Assembly (NCBI GenBank): GCA_035759665.1
Contig: DASTUM010000038.1
Location: 1 to 46,966 of the forward strand
DNA from: Micavibrio_A sp035759665
GTDB taxonomy: Bacteria > Pseudomonadota > Alphaproteobacteria > Micavibrionales > Micavibrionaceae
DNA length: 46,966 nucleotides
Reading direction: 5' to 3'
In this document: positions 1 to 8,523 of the stretch, one piece after another
Position numbering within the stretch: position 1 is the first letter of the stretch
How the letters are laid out: every line of letters begins with the position of its first letter
Program-made: the position numbers and the translations under genes
The notes under the pieces: model-generated
Seen by the model: the letters and a program-made list of their open reading frames with translations, nothing else
What the model was told of the DNA's origin: nothing
Databases searched by the model: none

Positions 1-964
1 CCATCACATAGAGCTGCTGCGTGCCGCCGCGGTCGGATTCAAACACGATCTGGCGCCCGTCCGGCGAATAGGACGGCGCGGTGTCGATCCCGCCGGCATC
101 GGTCAGCTTGCGCGATTTGCGCGAACGCACGTCCATTTCATAAATGTCCGTGTTGCCGCCCGCCGCCATCGACATGACGATCTTGTTGCCGTCCGGCGAG
201 AAACGCGGGGCAAATGTCATCCCCGGGAAATCGCCCAGAACTTCCTGGCGGCCGGAATCGATGTTGTACAGGTAAACGCGCGGCTTGCCGTTTTTGTAGG
301 ACATATAGGTGATTTCCTGCGCGGTCGGCGAAAAGCGCGGCGTGAGGACAAGCGTGCCCTCTTCCGTCAGGTAACGATGGTTCGCGCCATCCTGATCCAT
401 AATGGCGAGGCGCTTGATGCGGCTCGTTGCCGCGCCCGTCTCAGAAACATAGACGATGCGGGAATCGAAATATCCGTCTTCGCCCGTCACGCGCTTGTAG
501 ACGTCATCGGAAATAATATGCGCGATGCGGCGCCAGTTTTGCGGCGTCGTCATATAGGCCATGCCCGAAATCTGCTTTTGCGAATAAACGTCCCACAGGC
601 GGAATTCGACGCGGGTGCGTCCGTCCGGCGCTTTCGTGACAGAGCCCGTCACCAGTGCCGGGGCGTTGATCGCACGCCATTCGGCAAAGCGCGGGCCGTC
701 TTTTTGAAGGGATGCGGGATCCTGAATGAACGCGCCGGGGCTGACCGGCTTGAATAGGCCCGATCCGCGCAGGTTGTTGGTGATGATATCCGGTATATCC
801 TTCGCGAACTGGGCGAATTCCGGGCGGTCGGGGTAGAACGGCGAAATCGCTATCGGCACGGGTTCGATCTTGCCTGCGTTTACGGGCACGCGAAGCTGGG
901 CCTGCGCCGGCGGTGCGGCGAGCAAAGCGATCGTAAGCAGGAAGGCGGATACGAATTTCATCAT
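1..964 (-). CDS. tolB: TolB, Tol-Pal periplasmic beta-propeller (3' part outside window)
   Basis: Periplasmic component of the Tol-Pal system, which links the inner-membrane TolQRA motor to Pal and keeps the outer membrane attached during constriction. The reading frame is open from an ATG at 964 to the window edge, giving about 321 residues, so roughly the last quarter is missing. A Sec signal peptide is visible (MMKFVSAFLLTIALLAAPPA, cleavage near AQA-Q), then the TolB N-terminal domain and WD-like propeller repeats with recurrent F-SPDG motifs such as PRFSPDGNKIV and PSYSPDGRQIVFESDR. An AAGGA ribosome site precedes the ATG. It starts 15 bases after the tolA stop, in the operon tolQ-tolR-tolA-tolB. 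Two consecutive ATG codons leave the start uncertain by one residue. Confidence 0.95.
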   Translation of the reverse strand, partial: MMKFVSAFLLTIALLAAPPAQAQLRVPVNAGKIEPVPIAISPFYPDRPEFAQFAKDIPDIITNNLRGSGLFKPVSPGAFIQDPASLQKDGPRFAEWRAINAPALVTGSVTKAPDGRTRVEFRLWDVYSQKQISGMAYMTTPQNWRRIAHIISDDVYKRVTGEDGYFDSRIVYVSETGAATSRIKRLAIMDQDGANHRYLTEEGTLVLTPRFSPTAQEITYMSYKNGKPRVYLYNIDSGRQEVLGDFPGMTFAPRFSPDGNKIVMSMAAGGNTDIYEMDVRSRKSRKLTDAGGIDTAPSYSPDGRQIVFESDRGGTQQLYVM

Positions 965-979
965 GATGTTTTCCTTGTC

Positions 980-1882
980 TTAAAGCATTTCGCGCGGGTC
1001 GAATTCGATAATCATATCTTTCCACGTGTCGTATTTGTCCGGGTTCAATTGCAACACCTCGCATTGCGGGGCGTTGACGGCCCGGATCGCAGAATCGGCG
1101 GCGGCGCGGAAATAACTATCCTGTCCATAGCGCCATTGGTCAACCACTGTTGCGCTCTGGACGCGGCGGTCGGGGTTGACGATCAGGCGGACTTCGACGA
1201 CGAGGTCTTCGGCATAGCGGGCCCCGGCCTGCAAACTCCAGCAACCGGCGAGCTGGCGGCGCAGGGCGTCGAGCTCGCTCATGGTCAGTTGCTGGGAAAA
1301 AGCGGCGACGGGCGATGGCGCGGGCGCTTCGGCCGTTTTGCTTTCGGGCAGGTTTTCGGTCACTTCCGGTGTGCTATCTTGCAGGTTTTTCAGAAGTTTT
1401 GTGAAATCCTGCTGCTGCGTTTCTTCTACCGGTTTTTCTTCCGGCGGCTTTTCTTCCGGCGCTTTTTCCTTGGGTTTTTCCAGCTTTTCTTCTGGCGGTG
1501 GCGGCGTCACCGGCTTGGGCTTCGGTTTTTCCACCGTCTTTGGTTTGGGCGGCGTGATTTCCTTGGGCGGCTCCACCGTCTCCACCTTGGGCGGAAGCGG
1601 CTTTTCCTTTTGGATCGGTTTTTCTTCCGGCGGCTTTTCCGGCGCGGGCGCAGCCTTGACGGGCGGCTTGTTCGTCGTGGTCAGTTCGGCGATGGGCAGG
1701 ATTTCGATGGGGATGGCCGTGCTTTCCATCGGATCCGGCGTTTTCTTGAAATACGGCAGTCCGACCAGCGCGACGATCACGAGGGCAATATGGAAGCCCG
1801 CGGAAAAGACCAGCGGGGTTTTCATTCCCGAGGGCTCATCCGTCGTAAGTCGATTGGTTTTGATTGCTGCTGCCGATGCCAT
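980..1882 (-). CDS. tolA: TolA, cell envelope integrity protein
   Basis: Inner-membrane protein that spans the periplasm and transmits TolQR energy to TolB/Pal. In 300 residues it shows one transmembrane helix at about 23-43, a long low-complexity region rich in Pro, Lys and Glu at about 70-160, and a C-terminal TolA/TonB-like domain at about 205-300 containing Cys214 and Cys274, a likely disulfide pair. The Pro/Lys/Glu linker replaces the Ala-rich helix of E. coli TolA, which is common in alphaproteobacteria. Identity rests on architecture and on its place between tolR (32 bases upstream) and tolB. TonB is the main alternative, but the Tol context makes it unlikely. Confidence 0.92.
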   Translation of the reverse strand: MASAAAIKTNRLTTDEPSGMKTPLVFSAGFHIALVIVALVGLPYFKKTPDPMESTAIPIEILPIAELTTTNKPPVKAAPAPEKPPEEKPIQKEKPLPPKVETVEPPKEITPPKPKTVEKPKPKPVTPPPPEEKLEKPKEKAPEEKPPEEKPVEETQQQDFTKLLKNLQDSTPEVTENLPESKTAEAPAPSPVAAFSQQLTMSELDALRRQLAGCWSLQAGARYAEDLVVEVRLIVNPDRRVQSATVVDQWRYGQDSYFRAAADSAIRAVNAPQCEVLQLNPDKYDTWKDMIIEFDPREML

Positions 1883-1914
1883 GGAGACTCAACTACCTGT
1901 CTTTTATGGCCTCT

Positions 1915-2352
1915 TTATGGAGCAGCTTCGGAAATCAAGGCAACTTTGTTGAAGCCCGCGCCGTTGATCGTGCCGAGCACCGACATTACTTTTCCGTAAT
2001 CTATCCCCTTGTCGCCGCGGATATAGATGCGGCGGTCGGGATTGTCTTCGGTCATGGAAGTCAGGATGGTGACAATGCGCGCCTCGTCCACCTCGGTCTC
2101 GCCCACGAAAATGCGGCCGTCCTTGGCGATGGAAACTTCGAGCGGCTTGTTGTCTTCGTCGCTGATCGCCTTGGCCTTGGAATCCGGCAGGTCGATGGGA
2201 ACTCCCGCAGTCAAAAGCGGTGCCGCCACCATGAAGATGATAAGGAGGACGAGCATAACGTCCACCATCGGCGTGACGTTGATTTCCGCCATGGGGCGGT
2301 AGCTGCCGCTGCCTCTTCCCTTGTATCCGCCGCCGCCTGTGGACATACCCAT
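1915..2352 (-). CDS. tolR: TolR, proton-channel subunit of the Tol motor
   Basis: ExbD/TolR family protein of 145 residues. It has a Gly-rich cytoplasmic N-terminus, a single transmembrane helix at about 27-48 and a periplasmic domain. The helix carries the conserved Asp31 in the context NVTPMVDVMLVLLIIFMV; this Asp is the proton-carrying residue in the family. With TolQ it uses the proton motive force to drive TolA. Its start lies 2 bases after the tolQ stop, with AAGGTGG just upstream, so translation is probably coupled. A second ATG two codons in is an alternative start. Confidence 0.96.
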   Translation of the reverse strand: MGMSTGGGGYKGRGSGSYRPMAEINVTPMVDVMLVLLIIFMVAAPLLTAGVPIDLPDSKAKAISDEDNKPLEVSIAKDGRIFVGETEVDEARIVTILTSMTEDNPDRRIYIRGDKGIDYGKVMSVLGTINGAGFNKVALISEAAP

Positions 2353-2354
2353 GC

Positions 2355-3134
2355 TTAAGCCACCTTCTTGCTGGCACTGGACGAGCGGCCATTGCCGTCG
2401 TGCGATTCGAGGTGGCGCGAGAGGATCGCGGAAAATTCATTCACGAACGCATCGAGACGTCCGGCATAACGCTGCAGCTTGCTGGAATAGCCGTTATAGG
2501 CCACGACCGCCGGAATAGCGGCGACGAGGCCGAGCGCGGTGACGAACAATGCTTCGGAAATCCCCGGCGCGACGACGGCGAGCGAGGTGTTGTTAGAATG
2601 GGCGATGGCGTTAAAGGAATTCATGATCCCCCAGACCGTGCCGAACAGGCCAATAAACGGCGCGGTGGAACCGACCGTGGCCAGGAACGTCATGCCGCGC
2701 TCGAGACGGGCCATTTCCCGGACGATGGCGACCGACATGGCGCGCTCGACCCTCTGACGCAGCGAAGCTTGCAAATTGTCGCGGTCGGGCATGCCGCCGG
2801 ACACGGTGTTCTGCCATTCCTCCATACCTGCCGAAAATGTTTTCAGCAGAGGGTCATGCGGGCTTTTCTTAATGCGTTGGTAGAGCTTGTCGAGCGGCTC
2901 TCCCGACCAGAACGCGTCCTCGAACTTGGCCGCGCGGCGGTTGAGCTTGCCGAGCGTCGCCTTCTTTTCGAAAATCACGGCCCATGACCAGATGGAGGCG
3001 AAAACCAGGATCAGCGCCACGCATTTGACGATGATGTCGGCATGCATGAACAGGGCGATAATGCTCAGATCCCCGTCAAAGGACTGGCCGACGGCGGTGG
3101 ATGTGACCGCATTGCTGGGAACTGTGCCGCTCAT
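2355..3134 (-). CDS. tolQ: TolQ, MotA/ExbB-family motor subunit
   Basis: Inner-membrane protein of 259 residues with three predicted transmembrane helices: near 25-50, then a long pair around 140-210 with the family signature TVGSTAPFIGLFGTVWGIM. It forms the proton channel with TolR. The open frame extends 20 codons further upstream, but I chose the ATG at 3134 because CAGGAG lies about 10 bases before it and the resulting N-terminus (MSGTVPSNAV) looks normal, whereas the longer version would overlap ybgC. It begins 7 bases after the ybgC stop. Confidence 0.96.
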   Translation of the reverse strand: MSGTVPSNAVTSTAVGQSFDGDLSIIALFMHADIIVKCVALILVFASIWSWAVIFEKKATLGKLNRRAAKFEDAFWSGEPLDKLYQRIKKSPHDPLLKTFSAGMEEWQNTVSGGMPDRDNLQASLRQRVERAMSVAIVREMARLERGMTFLATVGSTAPFIGLFGTVWGIMNSFNAIAHSNNTSLAVVAPGISEALFVTALGLVAAIPAVVAYNGYSSKLQRYAGRLDAFVNEFSAILSRHLESHDGNGRSSSASKKVA

Positions 3135-3141
3135 TGTCTGG

Positions 3142-3534
3142 TTACTCCTGTAATTTCTGCCTGACCATATCGGGGATCCGCACGGGGCGGCCATTTCCGT
3201 CGATACAGACGATTGTGACTGTCATGGAGAAAAGCACAGAATTTTGGCAAAAAATAGACTGATTCAATATAAAGCTGCTGTTTTTCAGCTCTTTTAGGCG
3301 ACTCTCCACCCGCAGGAGCTGGTCGAGTTTGGCGGGTTTCAGATAGTCCGCTTCCAGATGCCGTACTACGAAAATAACCCCCGTCACCTCGAAGATGGTC
3401 GAGGATTGCAGGCCGATATCGCGCAGATATTCCGCCCGCGCTCGCTCGCACCAGTTGATGTACCGGCCATGATACATAATACCGCCGGCATCGGTGTCTT
3501 CGTAATAGACCCTGTATTCGCATTTGTGAATCAT
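3142..3534 (-). CDS. ybgC: YbgC, Tol-Pal-associated acyl-CoA thioesterase
   Basis: Hot-dog-fold thioesterase of 130 residues, the usual first gene of tol-pal operons. The N-terminal motif YYEDTDAGGIMYHGRY contains the catalytic Asp of the 4-hydroxybenzoyl-CoA thioesterase family (DTDAGGIMYH). It hydrolyses short or medium acyl-CoA and is thought to connect phospholipid metabolism to the envelope. It lies 20 bases after the ruvB stop and directly before tolQ, so ruv and tol genes may be co-transcribed. Confidence 0.95.
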   Translation of the reverse strand: MIHKCEYRVYYEDTDAGGIMYHGRYINWCERARAEYLRDIGLQSSTIFEVTGVIFVVRHLEADYLKPAKLDQLLRVESRLKELKNSSFILNQSIFCQNSVLFSMTVTIVCIDGNGRPVRIPDMVRQKLQE

Positions 3535-3554
3535 GAGGCCAATTTAAAGGGTTC

Positions 3555-4583
3555 TTATTCTTCGAACAACTGTTCCTGAAGAGGCTTTTTCGGTGTTAAA
3601 CCGAAATATTGATAGCCCTTGGCGGAAATGACCCGTCCGCGCGGTGTGCGCTGGACGAAGCCTTGCTGGAGGAGGTACGGCTCCACCACGTCTTCGATCA
3701 CATCACGCTGTTCGGAGAGGACTGCGGCGATGGTTTCGATCCCCACCGGCCCGCCGCCGTAATTGTCGATGATGCAATTGAGGTAGCGCCTGTCCATGCC
3801 GTCGAGGCCGGAGGAATCCACGTCGAGGCGCAGAAGCGCGGCGTCGGCGGATTTCGCGTCGATCGGCCTGTTGCCGTCCATGGCGGCGAAGTCCCGCACG
3901 CGGCGGGTCAGGCGTCCGGCGATTCGCGGCGTCCCGCGCGAGCGGCGGGCGATTTCATTGGCCCCGTCATCTGACATGGACATGCCCAGAATGCGAGCGG
4001 AACGGGCGACGATTTTCGTCAGCTCTTCGTAATTGTAAAATTCGAGCCGCAGCGGAATGCCGAAACGGTCACGCAGCGGATTGGTCAAGAGGCCGCTGCG
4101 CGTCGTCGCGCCGATCAGCGTAAAGGGCGCAAGGTCGATCTGCACGGAGCGCGCCGCAGGCCCTTCGCCGATAATGAGGTCAAGCTTGCGGTCTTCCATC
4201 GCGGGATAGAGGATTTCCTCCACGGCGGGATTGAGGCGGTGGATTTCGTCGATGAAGAGCACATCGTTCGGCTGAAGGTTCGTAAGGATGGCGGCAAGGT
4301 CGCCGGCCCGCGCGATCACGGGGCCGGAAGTCGCGCGGAAACCGACCCCGAGTTCTTTCGCGATGATCTGTGCCAGCGTCGTTTTGCCCAGCCCCGGCGG
4401 GCCGAACAGCAACACGTGATCCATGCAATCGCCGCGCGCCTTCGAGGCGTCGATAAATACTTTCAGATTTTCGCGAATGGGCTTCTGGCCGATGAAATCG
4501 GACAATTTATCAGGGCGCAGCGGATTCTCTTCGAACGCCTCTCCGTCCATTTTTTCGCGTTTGAGAGCGGGGTTGGCCGTCAT
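3555..4583 (-). CDS. ruvB: RuvB, Holliday junction branch-migration ATPase
   Basis: AAA+ hexameric motor that drives branch migration with RuvA. In 342 residues it shows Walker A (GPPGLGKTT), Walker B (VLFIDEIHRL), sensor/Arg region (GATTRSGLLTNPLRDRFG) and the C-terminal winged-helix DNA-binding domain (VEPYLLQQGFVQRTPRGR). The frame is open 20 codons further upstream, but I chose the ATG at 4583 because GGGAGGGGG precedes it at normal spacing and the upstream extension is translated repeat DNA. A palindromic repeat occupies the gap to ruvA. Confidence 0.97.
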   Translation of the reverse strand: MTANPALKREKMDGEAFEENPLRPDKLSDFIGQKPIRENLKVFIDASKARGDCMDHVLLFGPPGLGKTTLAQIIAKELGVGFRATSGPVIARAGDLAAILTNLQPNDVLFIDEIHRLNPAVEEILYPAMEDRKLDLIIGEGPAARSVQIDLAPFTLIGATTRSGLLTNPLRDRFGIPLRLEFYNYEELTKIVARSARILGMSMSDDGANEIARRSRGTPRIAGRLTRRVRDFAAMDGNRPIDAKSADAALLRLDVDSSGLDGMDRRYLNCIIDNYGGGPVGIETIAAVLSEQRDVIEDVVEPYLLQQGFVQRTPRGRVISAKGYQYFGLTPKKPLQEQLFEE

Positions 4584-4606
4584 CGCCCCCTCCCCGTTTT
4601 TTGAAC

Positions 4607-4692
4607 CGTCATTGCGACCCCAGCCTTGAGTCGGGGGAAGCAATCCAGAAAAAGCCCTGGATTGCCGCGTCGCGTTGCTCCTCGCAATGACG
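4607..4692. repeat. Palindromic repeat, class A (CAATCCAG type), copy 1
   Basis: Its ends are an exact 11-base inverted repeat, CGTCATTGCGA and TCGCAATGACG. Inside is a second inverted pair, GCAATCCAG and CTGGATTGC. It sits between ruvA and ruvB and could fold in the transcript. Related copies lie at 19766-19869 and, degenerate, at 36947-37015. Confidence 0.85.
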
Positions 4693-4704
4693 TGGAAGAG
4701 ATAA

Positions 4705-5337
4705 TCATGCGCTCAGTTCCTTCAGCGCCAGACGAATGATTTCGGATAAGTCCGCATTGTCGTTATCGGCCTTGCCCTTGGCCTGAAGCACAGCCTGAAA
4801 TGCATCGGATTTCGCGTAGCCGAGATTAACTAGCGCCGATACTGCGTCCTGATCGATCGATACGGGTGCTTTGCCGACGTCCTGTTTGCCGGTGGCCTTC
4901 GTTTCGCGGGCCGGCAGCGAGGCGGACAAATCCATCTTCGCCGCCTTGTCCTTCAACTCCGTCACAATGCGCAGCGCGAGTTTCGGGCCGACGCCGTCTG
5001 CGGCCTGCACCGCGGCCTTATCGCCCGACGCAATGGCAAAGCCCAGCCGTTCCGGCGGGCATGCGCCGAGAATGGCCATGCCGACCTTTGCGCCCACGCC
5101 CTGCACGCTCGTCAACAGGCGGAACCACTGCTGTTCGAACGCGTCCTTAAAGCCGTAGAGATTGATCGCGTCCTCGCGCACATGCGTGTCGATCAGGAAG
5201 CTGGCCGGATCGCCCGCTTGCCCCGATTGTTGGAGCGTGCGCGGTGAACAATAGACGAGATATCCGACGCCACCGACATCGAGCAGGATATAATCGCTGC
5301 CGAAACCGTCGATGATGCCCGAAAGCTTGCCGATCAC
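4705..5337 (-). CDS. ruvA: RuvA, Holliday junction-binding protein
   Basis: Tetrameric junction-binding partner of RuvB. It has 210 residues: an N-terminal OB domain (MIGKLSGIIDGFGSDYILLDVGG region), helix-hairpin-helix motifs (LLTSVQGVGAKVGMAIL and DGVGPKLALRIVTELKDK), a linker at about 135-155, and the small C-terminal RuvB-contacting domain (VSALVNLGYAKSDAFQAV). Its start overlaps the ruvC stop by 4 bases (ATGA type), showing translational coupling in the order ruvC-ruvA-ruvB. Confidence 0.97.
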   Translation of the reverse strand: MIGKLSGIIDGFGSDYILLDVGGVGYLVYCSPRTLQQSGQAGDPASFLIDTHVREDAINLYGFKDAFEQQWFRLLTSVQGVGAKVGMAILGACPPERLGFAIASGDKAAVQAADGVGPKLALRIVTELKDKAAKMDLSASLPARETKATGKQDVGKAPVSIDQDAVSALVNLGYAKSDAFQAVLQAKGKADNDNADLSEIIRLALKELSA

Positions 5338-5846
5338 TGCGCGCCTCCTGCCATGATGTCGGCGAAACGGTTGCGCGTGGTGGCGTGATGCGCGTGACAG
5401 ATGGCGATGGCGATGGCGTCCGCCTCGTCGGCGCTGAGCGCGCGTCCGACACTCGGGATGAGCGTGCGCACCATCATCTCCACCTGATCCTTGGTCGCAT
5501 GGCCGTTGCCGACGACGGATTTTTTGACGAGGTTCGGCGCGTATTCGTGCACAGGCAAGCCCAAACGGGCCGGAACGACCATCGCAACCCCGCGCGCGCA
5601 GCCCAGCTTGAGCGTCGATGACGCATTAGTATTTACAAATGTCTCTTCGATGGCGGCTTCATCTGGTTTCCAGTGCGCCACCACTTCCTGCATTCCCGCG
5701 TCGATTTCGGAAAGCCGTTCGGCAAGGCTTAAATCGATGGTCGTCTTGATGCTGCCGCACATAAGGAACGAGAGGCGATTATCCACCGCCTCGATAATTC
5801 CCCAGCCTGTTTTCTGTAAACCCGGATCGATACCTAGAATCTTCAT
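5334..5846 (-). CDS. ruvC: RuvC, Holliday junction resolvase
   Basis: Endonuclease of 170 residues that cuts Holliday junctions. The acidic catalytic set of the RNase H-like fold is visible: Asp7 in ILGIDPGL, Glu in AAIEETFVN, and two Asp in the C-terminal SADEADAIAIAICH. The length is typical. It starts a three-gene ruvCAB block, with yebC upstream on the same strand, the common alphaproteobacterial order. No strong ribosome site is seen before the ATG (only GGAT at a distance). Confidence 0.96.
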   Translation of the reverse strand: MKILGIDPGLQKTGWGIIEAVDNRLSFLMCGSIKTTIDLSLAERLSEIDAGMQEVVAHWKPDEAAIEETFVNTNASSTLKLGCARGVAMVVPARLGLPVHEYAPNLVKKSVVGNGHATKDQVEMMVRTLIPSVGRALSADEADAIAIAICHAHHATTRNRFADIMAGGAQ

Positions 5847-5942
5847 AAAACGACGATACCATCCAGAGAACAGGATAGGAACATCCGATATGGAGTTTTT
5901 GAGTGAAAATGCGCCGCTTTCAGGTTCGCCCCTGCCCGGCGG

Positions 5943-6692
5943 CTACTCCATCAGCCTTTCCATGATCTCGTCGGAGACTTCGAAGTTCGTGTAGACGTTT
6001 TGCACGTCGTCGTAATCTTCGAGCATGTCGATGAGTTTCAGGTTCGTCTTGGCGGTTTCTTCATCGACGCTCGCCGCCACGTTCGGCTTCCATGAGAAAC
6101 CCGATTTTTGCGGTTCGCCGTATTTTTCCATGAGCGCGTCGCGCACAGCGGCAAGATCGTTTACCCCGCAGGTAATCTCATGAAGCTCTTCGCCGCTTTC
6201 GACATTGTCGGCGCCGGCCTCGACGGCGGCTTCGAACATCTGGTCGGCGCTCGCTTTGGAGGCCGGATAAACGATTTCGCCGACATGGTCGAACATGAAC
6301 GATACGGAATTGGTTTCGCCGAGCACGCCGCCGAGCTTGCTGAAATAAGAGCGAACCTCCGCCACGGTGCGCGTGCGGTTGTCAGTCAGCGTTTCGACGA
6401 TAAAGGCGACGCCGCCCGGGCCGTAGCCTTCATAGCGGACATTCTCGTAGTTTTCGGAGGCGTTGGCGCCCGTCGCCGTGTCGATGGCGCGCTTGATGCG
6501 CTCGTTGGGCATATTCTCGGCGCGACCGGCGATGATCGCGGCACGAAGGCGCGGGTTCGAGCCTGGATCGGGGCCGCCGAGTTTTGCGGCGACGATGATT
6601 TCGCGCCCTATCTTGGTGAAGATTTTCGCCTTCTTGGCATCCTGCGCCCCTTTGCGGTGCTGGATGTTCTTGAACTTGGAATGGCCGGCCAT
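5943..6692 (-). CDS. yebC: YebC/PmpR family transcription-translation factor
   Basis: Conserved protein of 249 residues in the TACO1/YebC family; members act as transcription regulators or help ribosomes through proline stretches. The N-terminus MAGHSKFKNIQHRKGAQDAK is diagnostic, as is RYEGYGPGGVAFIVETLTDN in the middle. The start at 6692 is preceded by GGAG at about 10 bases; the open frame runs further upstream without family similarity. It lies 96 bases before ruvC. Confidence 0.95.
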   Translation of the reverse strand: MAGHSKFKNIQHRKGAQDAKKAKIFTKIGREIIVAAKLGGPDPGSNPRLRAAIIAGRAENMPNERIKRAIDTATGANASENYENVRYEGYGPGGVAFIVETLTDNRTRTVAEVRSYFSKLGGVLGETNSVSFMFDHVGEIVYPASKASADQMFEAAVEAGADNVESGEELHEITCGVNDLAAVRDALMEKYGEPQKSGFSWKPNVAASVDEETAKTNLKLIDMLEDYDDVQNVYTNFEVSDEIMERLME

Positions 6693-6723
6693 GTGGGATA
6701 ACTCCGTTAAATATGCCGTTTTT

Positions 6724-7536
6724 TTACACTGCCGGGAGGCGGTTGTGCAAGCGCGGCCCGACGATAACAGGCTCGATTCTGGTGCAAAGCCCCCCTTTTC
6801 CCGTCTCGATGAAGGTGCCGCACAGGGTCGCCTCCCCGTCCGCGGGCACCATGCGCTCGCTCGGGGTCTTTTTGACGAAGCGATGGATGGAGATATCCTT
6901 GCGTACACCGATGACGGAATCGTAATCCCCCGTCATACCGGCGTCGGACTGGTAGCCCGTGCCGCCCGGGTAGATCATCTGGTCGGCGGTGGGCATATGC
7001 GTGTGCGTTCCAACGACGGCGGTGATTCGCCCGTCGAGATAATGGCCGAAGGCGTTCTTTTCCGACGTCGCCTCGCCGTGCAGATCGACGAAAATGGCAT
7101 CGGCATTCCGGCCCAGCTGATAATCACGCAGGATGTCGTCCATGCCCGTGAACGGATCGTCGATCGCGTCCATGAACAGGCGGCACATACCGTTGACGAC
7201 GAGGATTTTTTGCCCCTCATTCGTCGTATGGAGATAATATCCATTGCCCACCGTTCCTTTGGGGAAGTTATAGGGGCGCAGGAGTTTCGGGTCGCGGGCG
7301 ATATAGGGAATGATTTCGCGCTGATCCCAGACATGGTTGCCTGTGGTGATGACGTCGGCTCCGGCCGCGTACAAATCTTTGCAGATCGCTTCGGAAATGC
7401 CGACACCGTGCGCGGCGTTTTCGCCATTCACGATGGCAACGTCGATATTCAAATCTTTCTTCAGTTTCGGTAGGTGTTTCGCGACGGCGTCGCGTCCAGA
7501 GCGTCCCATGACGTCGCCGATAAACAAAATACGCAT
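6724..7536 (-). CDS. YmdB-type metallophosphoesterase (TIGR00282 family)
   Basis: Calcineurin-like phosphoesterase of 270 residues. The metal-binding motifs are clear: GDVMGRSGRDAV (first Asp), NGENAAHG, TTGNHVWDQ and GTHTHMPTAD, spaced as in the YmdB family, whose characterised members cleave 2',3'-cyclic nucleotides. It has no signal peptide and is cytoplasmic. It lies 31 bases upstream of yebC on the same strand. The substrate in this organism is not known; the family assignment is firm. Confidence 0.92.
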   Translation of the reverse strand: MRILFIGDVMGRSGRDAVAKHLPKLKKDLNIDVAIVNGENAAHGVGISEAICKDLYAAGADVITTGNHVWDQREIIPYIARDPKLLRPYNFPKGTVGNGYYLHTTNEGQKILVVNGMCRLFMDAIDDPFTGMDDILRDYQLGRNADAIFVDLHGEATSEKNAFGHYLDGRITAVVGTHTHMPTADQMIYPGGTGYQSDAGMTGDYDSVIGVRKDISIHRFVKKTPSERMVPADGEATLCGTFIETGKGGLCTRIEPVIVGPRLHNRLPAV

Positions 7537-7556
7537 AAATATGTCTTTCTAATCCA

Positions 7557-7618
7557 TCATCCTGAAGGAGCAAAGCACTGAAGGATCTCAGGGATTCTTC
7601 GCTGCGCCCAGAATGACA
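7557..7618. repeat. Palindromic repeat, class B (TCATTCTGA type), copy 1
   Basis: Imperfect palindrome running from TCATCCTGA to CAGAATGACA, with a GGATCTCAGGGATTCTTCGC core. It fills the gap between the phosphoesterase gene and the cyclo-ligase gene. The sister copy is inside valS at 20541-20596. Confidence 0.75.
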
Positions 7619-7623
7619 GCGGT

Positions 7624-8190
7624 TTAGCTTCTAAAATCGTGCACGCCGTTGGGTGTAATCACCATGTCGAGCTTTTCGTCGTGCGGCTCGGCAGGAAGAT
7701 TGAATAGCACGGCCTGCGCCGCATAACCAACCCCTACGGCCAATATTTCCTTCCTGCCACGCAAGGCGGCGATAGTAGCGTCGTAATGCCCGCCGCCCCG
7801 GCCCAACCTGAACCCCTTGCGGTCGAAGGCGAGGAACGGCACCAGCAGGATGTCCGGCTCCACGCGCTCGTCGGTTTTCGGAATGAAGATGCCCCACTCT
7901 CCCTTCACCAGATCCCCGGTTCCGTCCCACGGCGCGAACTGCATTTCGCGTGAGGCTTTGGTCGCGATGGGCAGGGCGATCCTGCCGCCCGCTTTCAAAA
8001 TGTCGTCTATGAGGTAGCGGACATCGAATTCATCGCCGGTGGGCCAATAAGCGGCGACAATTTTACCTTCGAACGGTACGGCCTGCCTGAACAGCGCGGC
8101 GGCGTTTTCGATATCCTCGTCGCCGGGCCTGATCTTTTCCCGGTGAAGCATCGCCTGTTCGCGTAGATCGTCCTTTATCATGAAGGGCAT
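7624..8190 (-). CDS. ygfA: 5-formyltetrahydrofolate cyclo-ligase
   Basis: ATP-dependent enzyme of 188 residues that converts 5-formyl-THF to 5,10-methenyl-THF. The C-terminal signature RLGRGGGHYDATIA and the middle GIFIPK motif identify the family. Its position directly downstream of a 6S RNA and zapA on the same strand matches the conserved zapA-ssrS-ygfA cluster of proteobacteria, so it is probably co-transcribed with the 6S RNA. The ATG at 8190 is followed by another Met at codon 4, so the start is uncertain by three residues. Confidence 0.94.
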   Translation of the reverse strand: MPFMIKDDLREQAMLHREKIRPGDEDIENAAALFRQAVPFEGKIVAAYWPTGDEFDVRYLIDDILKAGGRIALPIATKASREMQFAPWDGTGDLVKGEWGIFIPKTDERVEPDILLVPFLAFDRKGFRLGRGGGHYDATIAALRGRKEILAVGVGYAAQAVLFNLPAEPHDEKLDMVITPNGVHDFRS

Positions 8191-8251
8191 CGTAAAGGAT
8201 TGCCGGAATTAATAAATCCCTTTTTGCCTTACGAAATGAGAGGAGAGAAAG

Positions 8252-8406
8252 CGCCGCGAGTACCGTGTCCAAATCGGAATTCACATGTGGCCCTGAAAAA
8301 CAGGTGGGCCCCAAATAACCGGACCAAGATCCGGCCAGCGTCAGGTCCCTAATGCGAACTATTATCGGCCTCTGGAATTAAGTTGGATTCACGAGTACCG
8401 CAGCTA
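8252..8406 (-). ncRNA. ssrS: 6S RNA (ssrS)
   Basis: No protein frame explains this gap, and it lies exactly between zapA and the cyclo-ligase gene, where 6S RNA is found in many proteobacteria. The two ends pair into a long closing stem with internal loops: GCTGCGG (from 8404) with the 3' CTCGCGGC side, TCGTG with CACGG, TCCAA with TTGGA, AATTC with GAATT and GGCC with GGCC. A hairpin (CCGGA..TCCGG) lies in the middle. Length is about 155 nt. 6S RNA binds RNA polymerase holoenzyme and represses sigma-70 promoters. Exact ends are inferred from the promoter and stem; no clear terminator is seen, so 3' processing from a ygfA transcript is likely. Confidence 0.72.
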
Positions 8407-8413
8407 ATACCAC

Positions 8414-8442
8414 TATATAGCACGTTCCGTTAAGAAGTCACA
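8414..8442 (-). promoter_or_regulatory. Sigma-70-type promoter of the 6S RNA
   Basis: Reading the minus strand, TGTGAC (8442-8437) and TATATA (8419-8414) are separated by exactly 17 bases and place the transcription start near 8405-8408, just before the 5' strand of the predicted closing stem. Confidence 0.65.
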
Positions 8443-8523
8443 CATTTCCGCAAAAACCTGTACTTTGGAACCGTTTTAGACTAAATTTTACAGGTATTTC
8501 CTGCCAACCCGGCCTTGTTAAAA

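Noticed and set aside
8063..8314. 83-codon minus-strand frame upstream of the cyclo-ligase gene
   Set aside because: It overlaps the 3' part of the predicted 6S RNA and the cyclo-ligase start and has no protein character.
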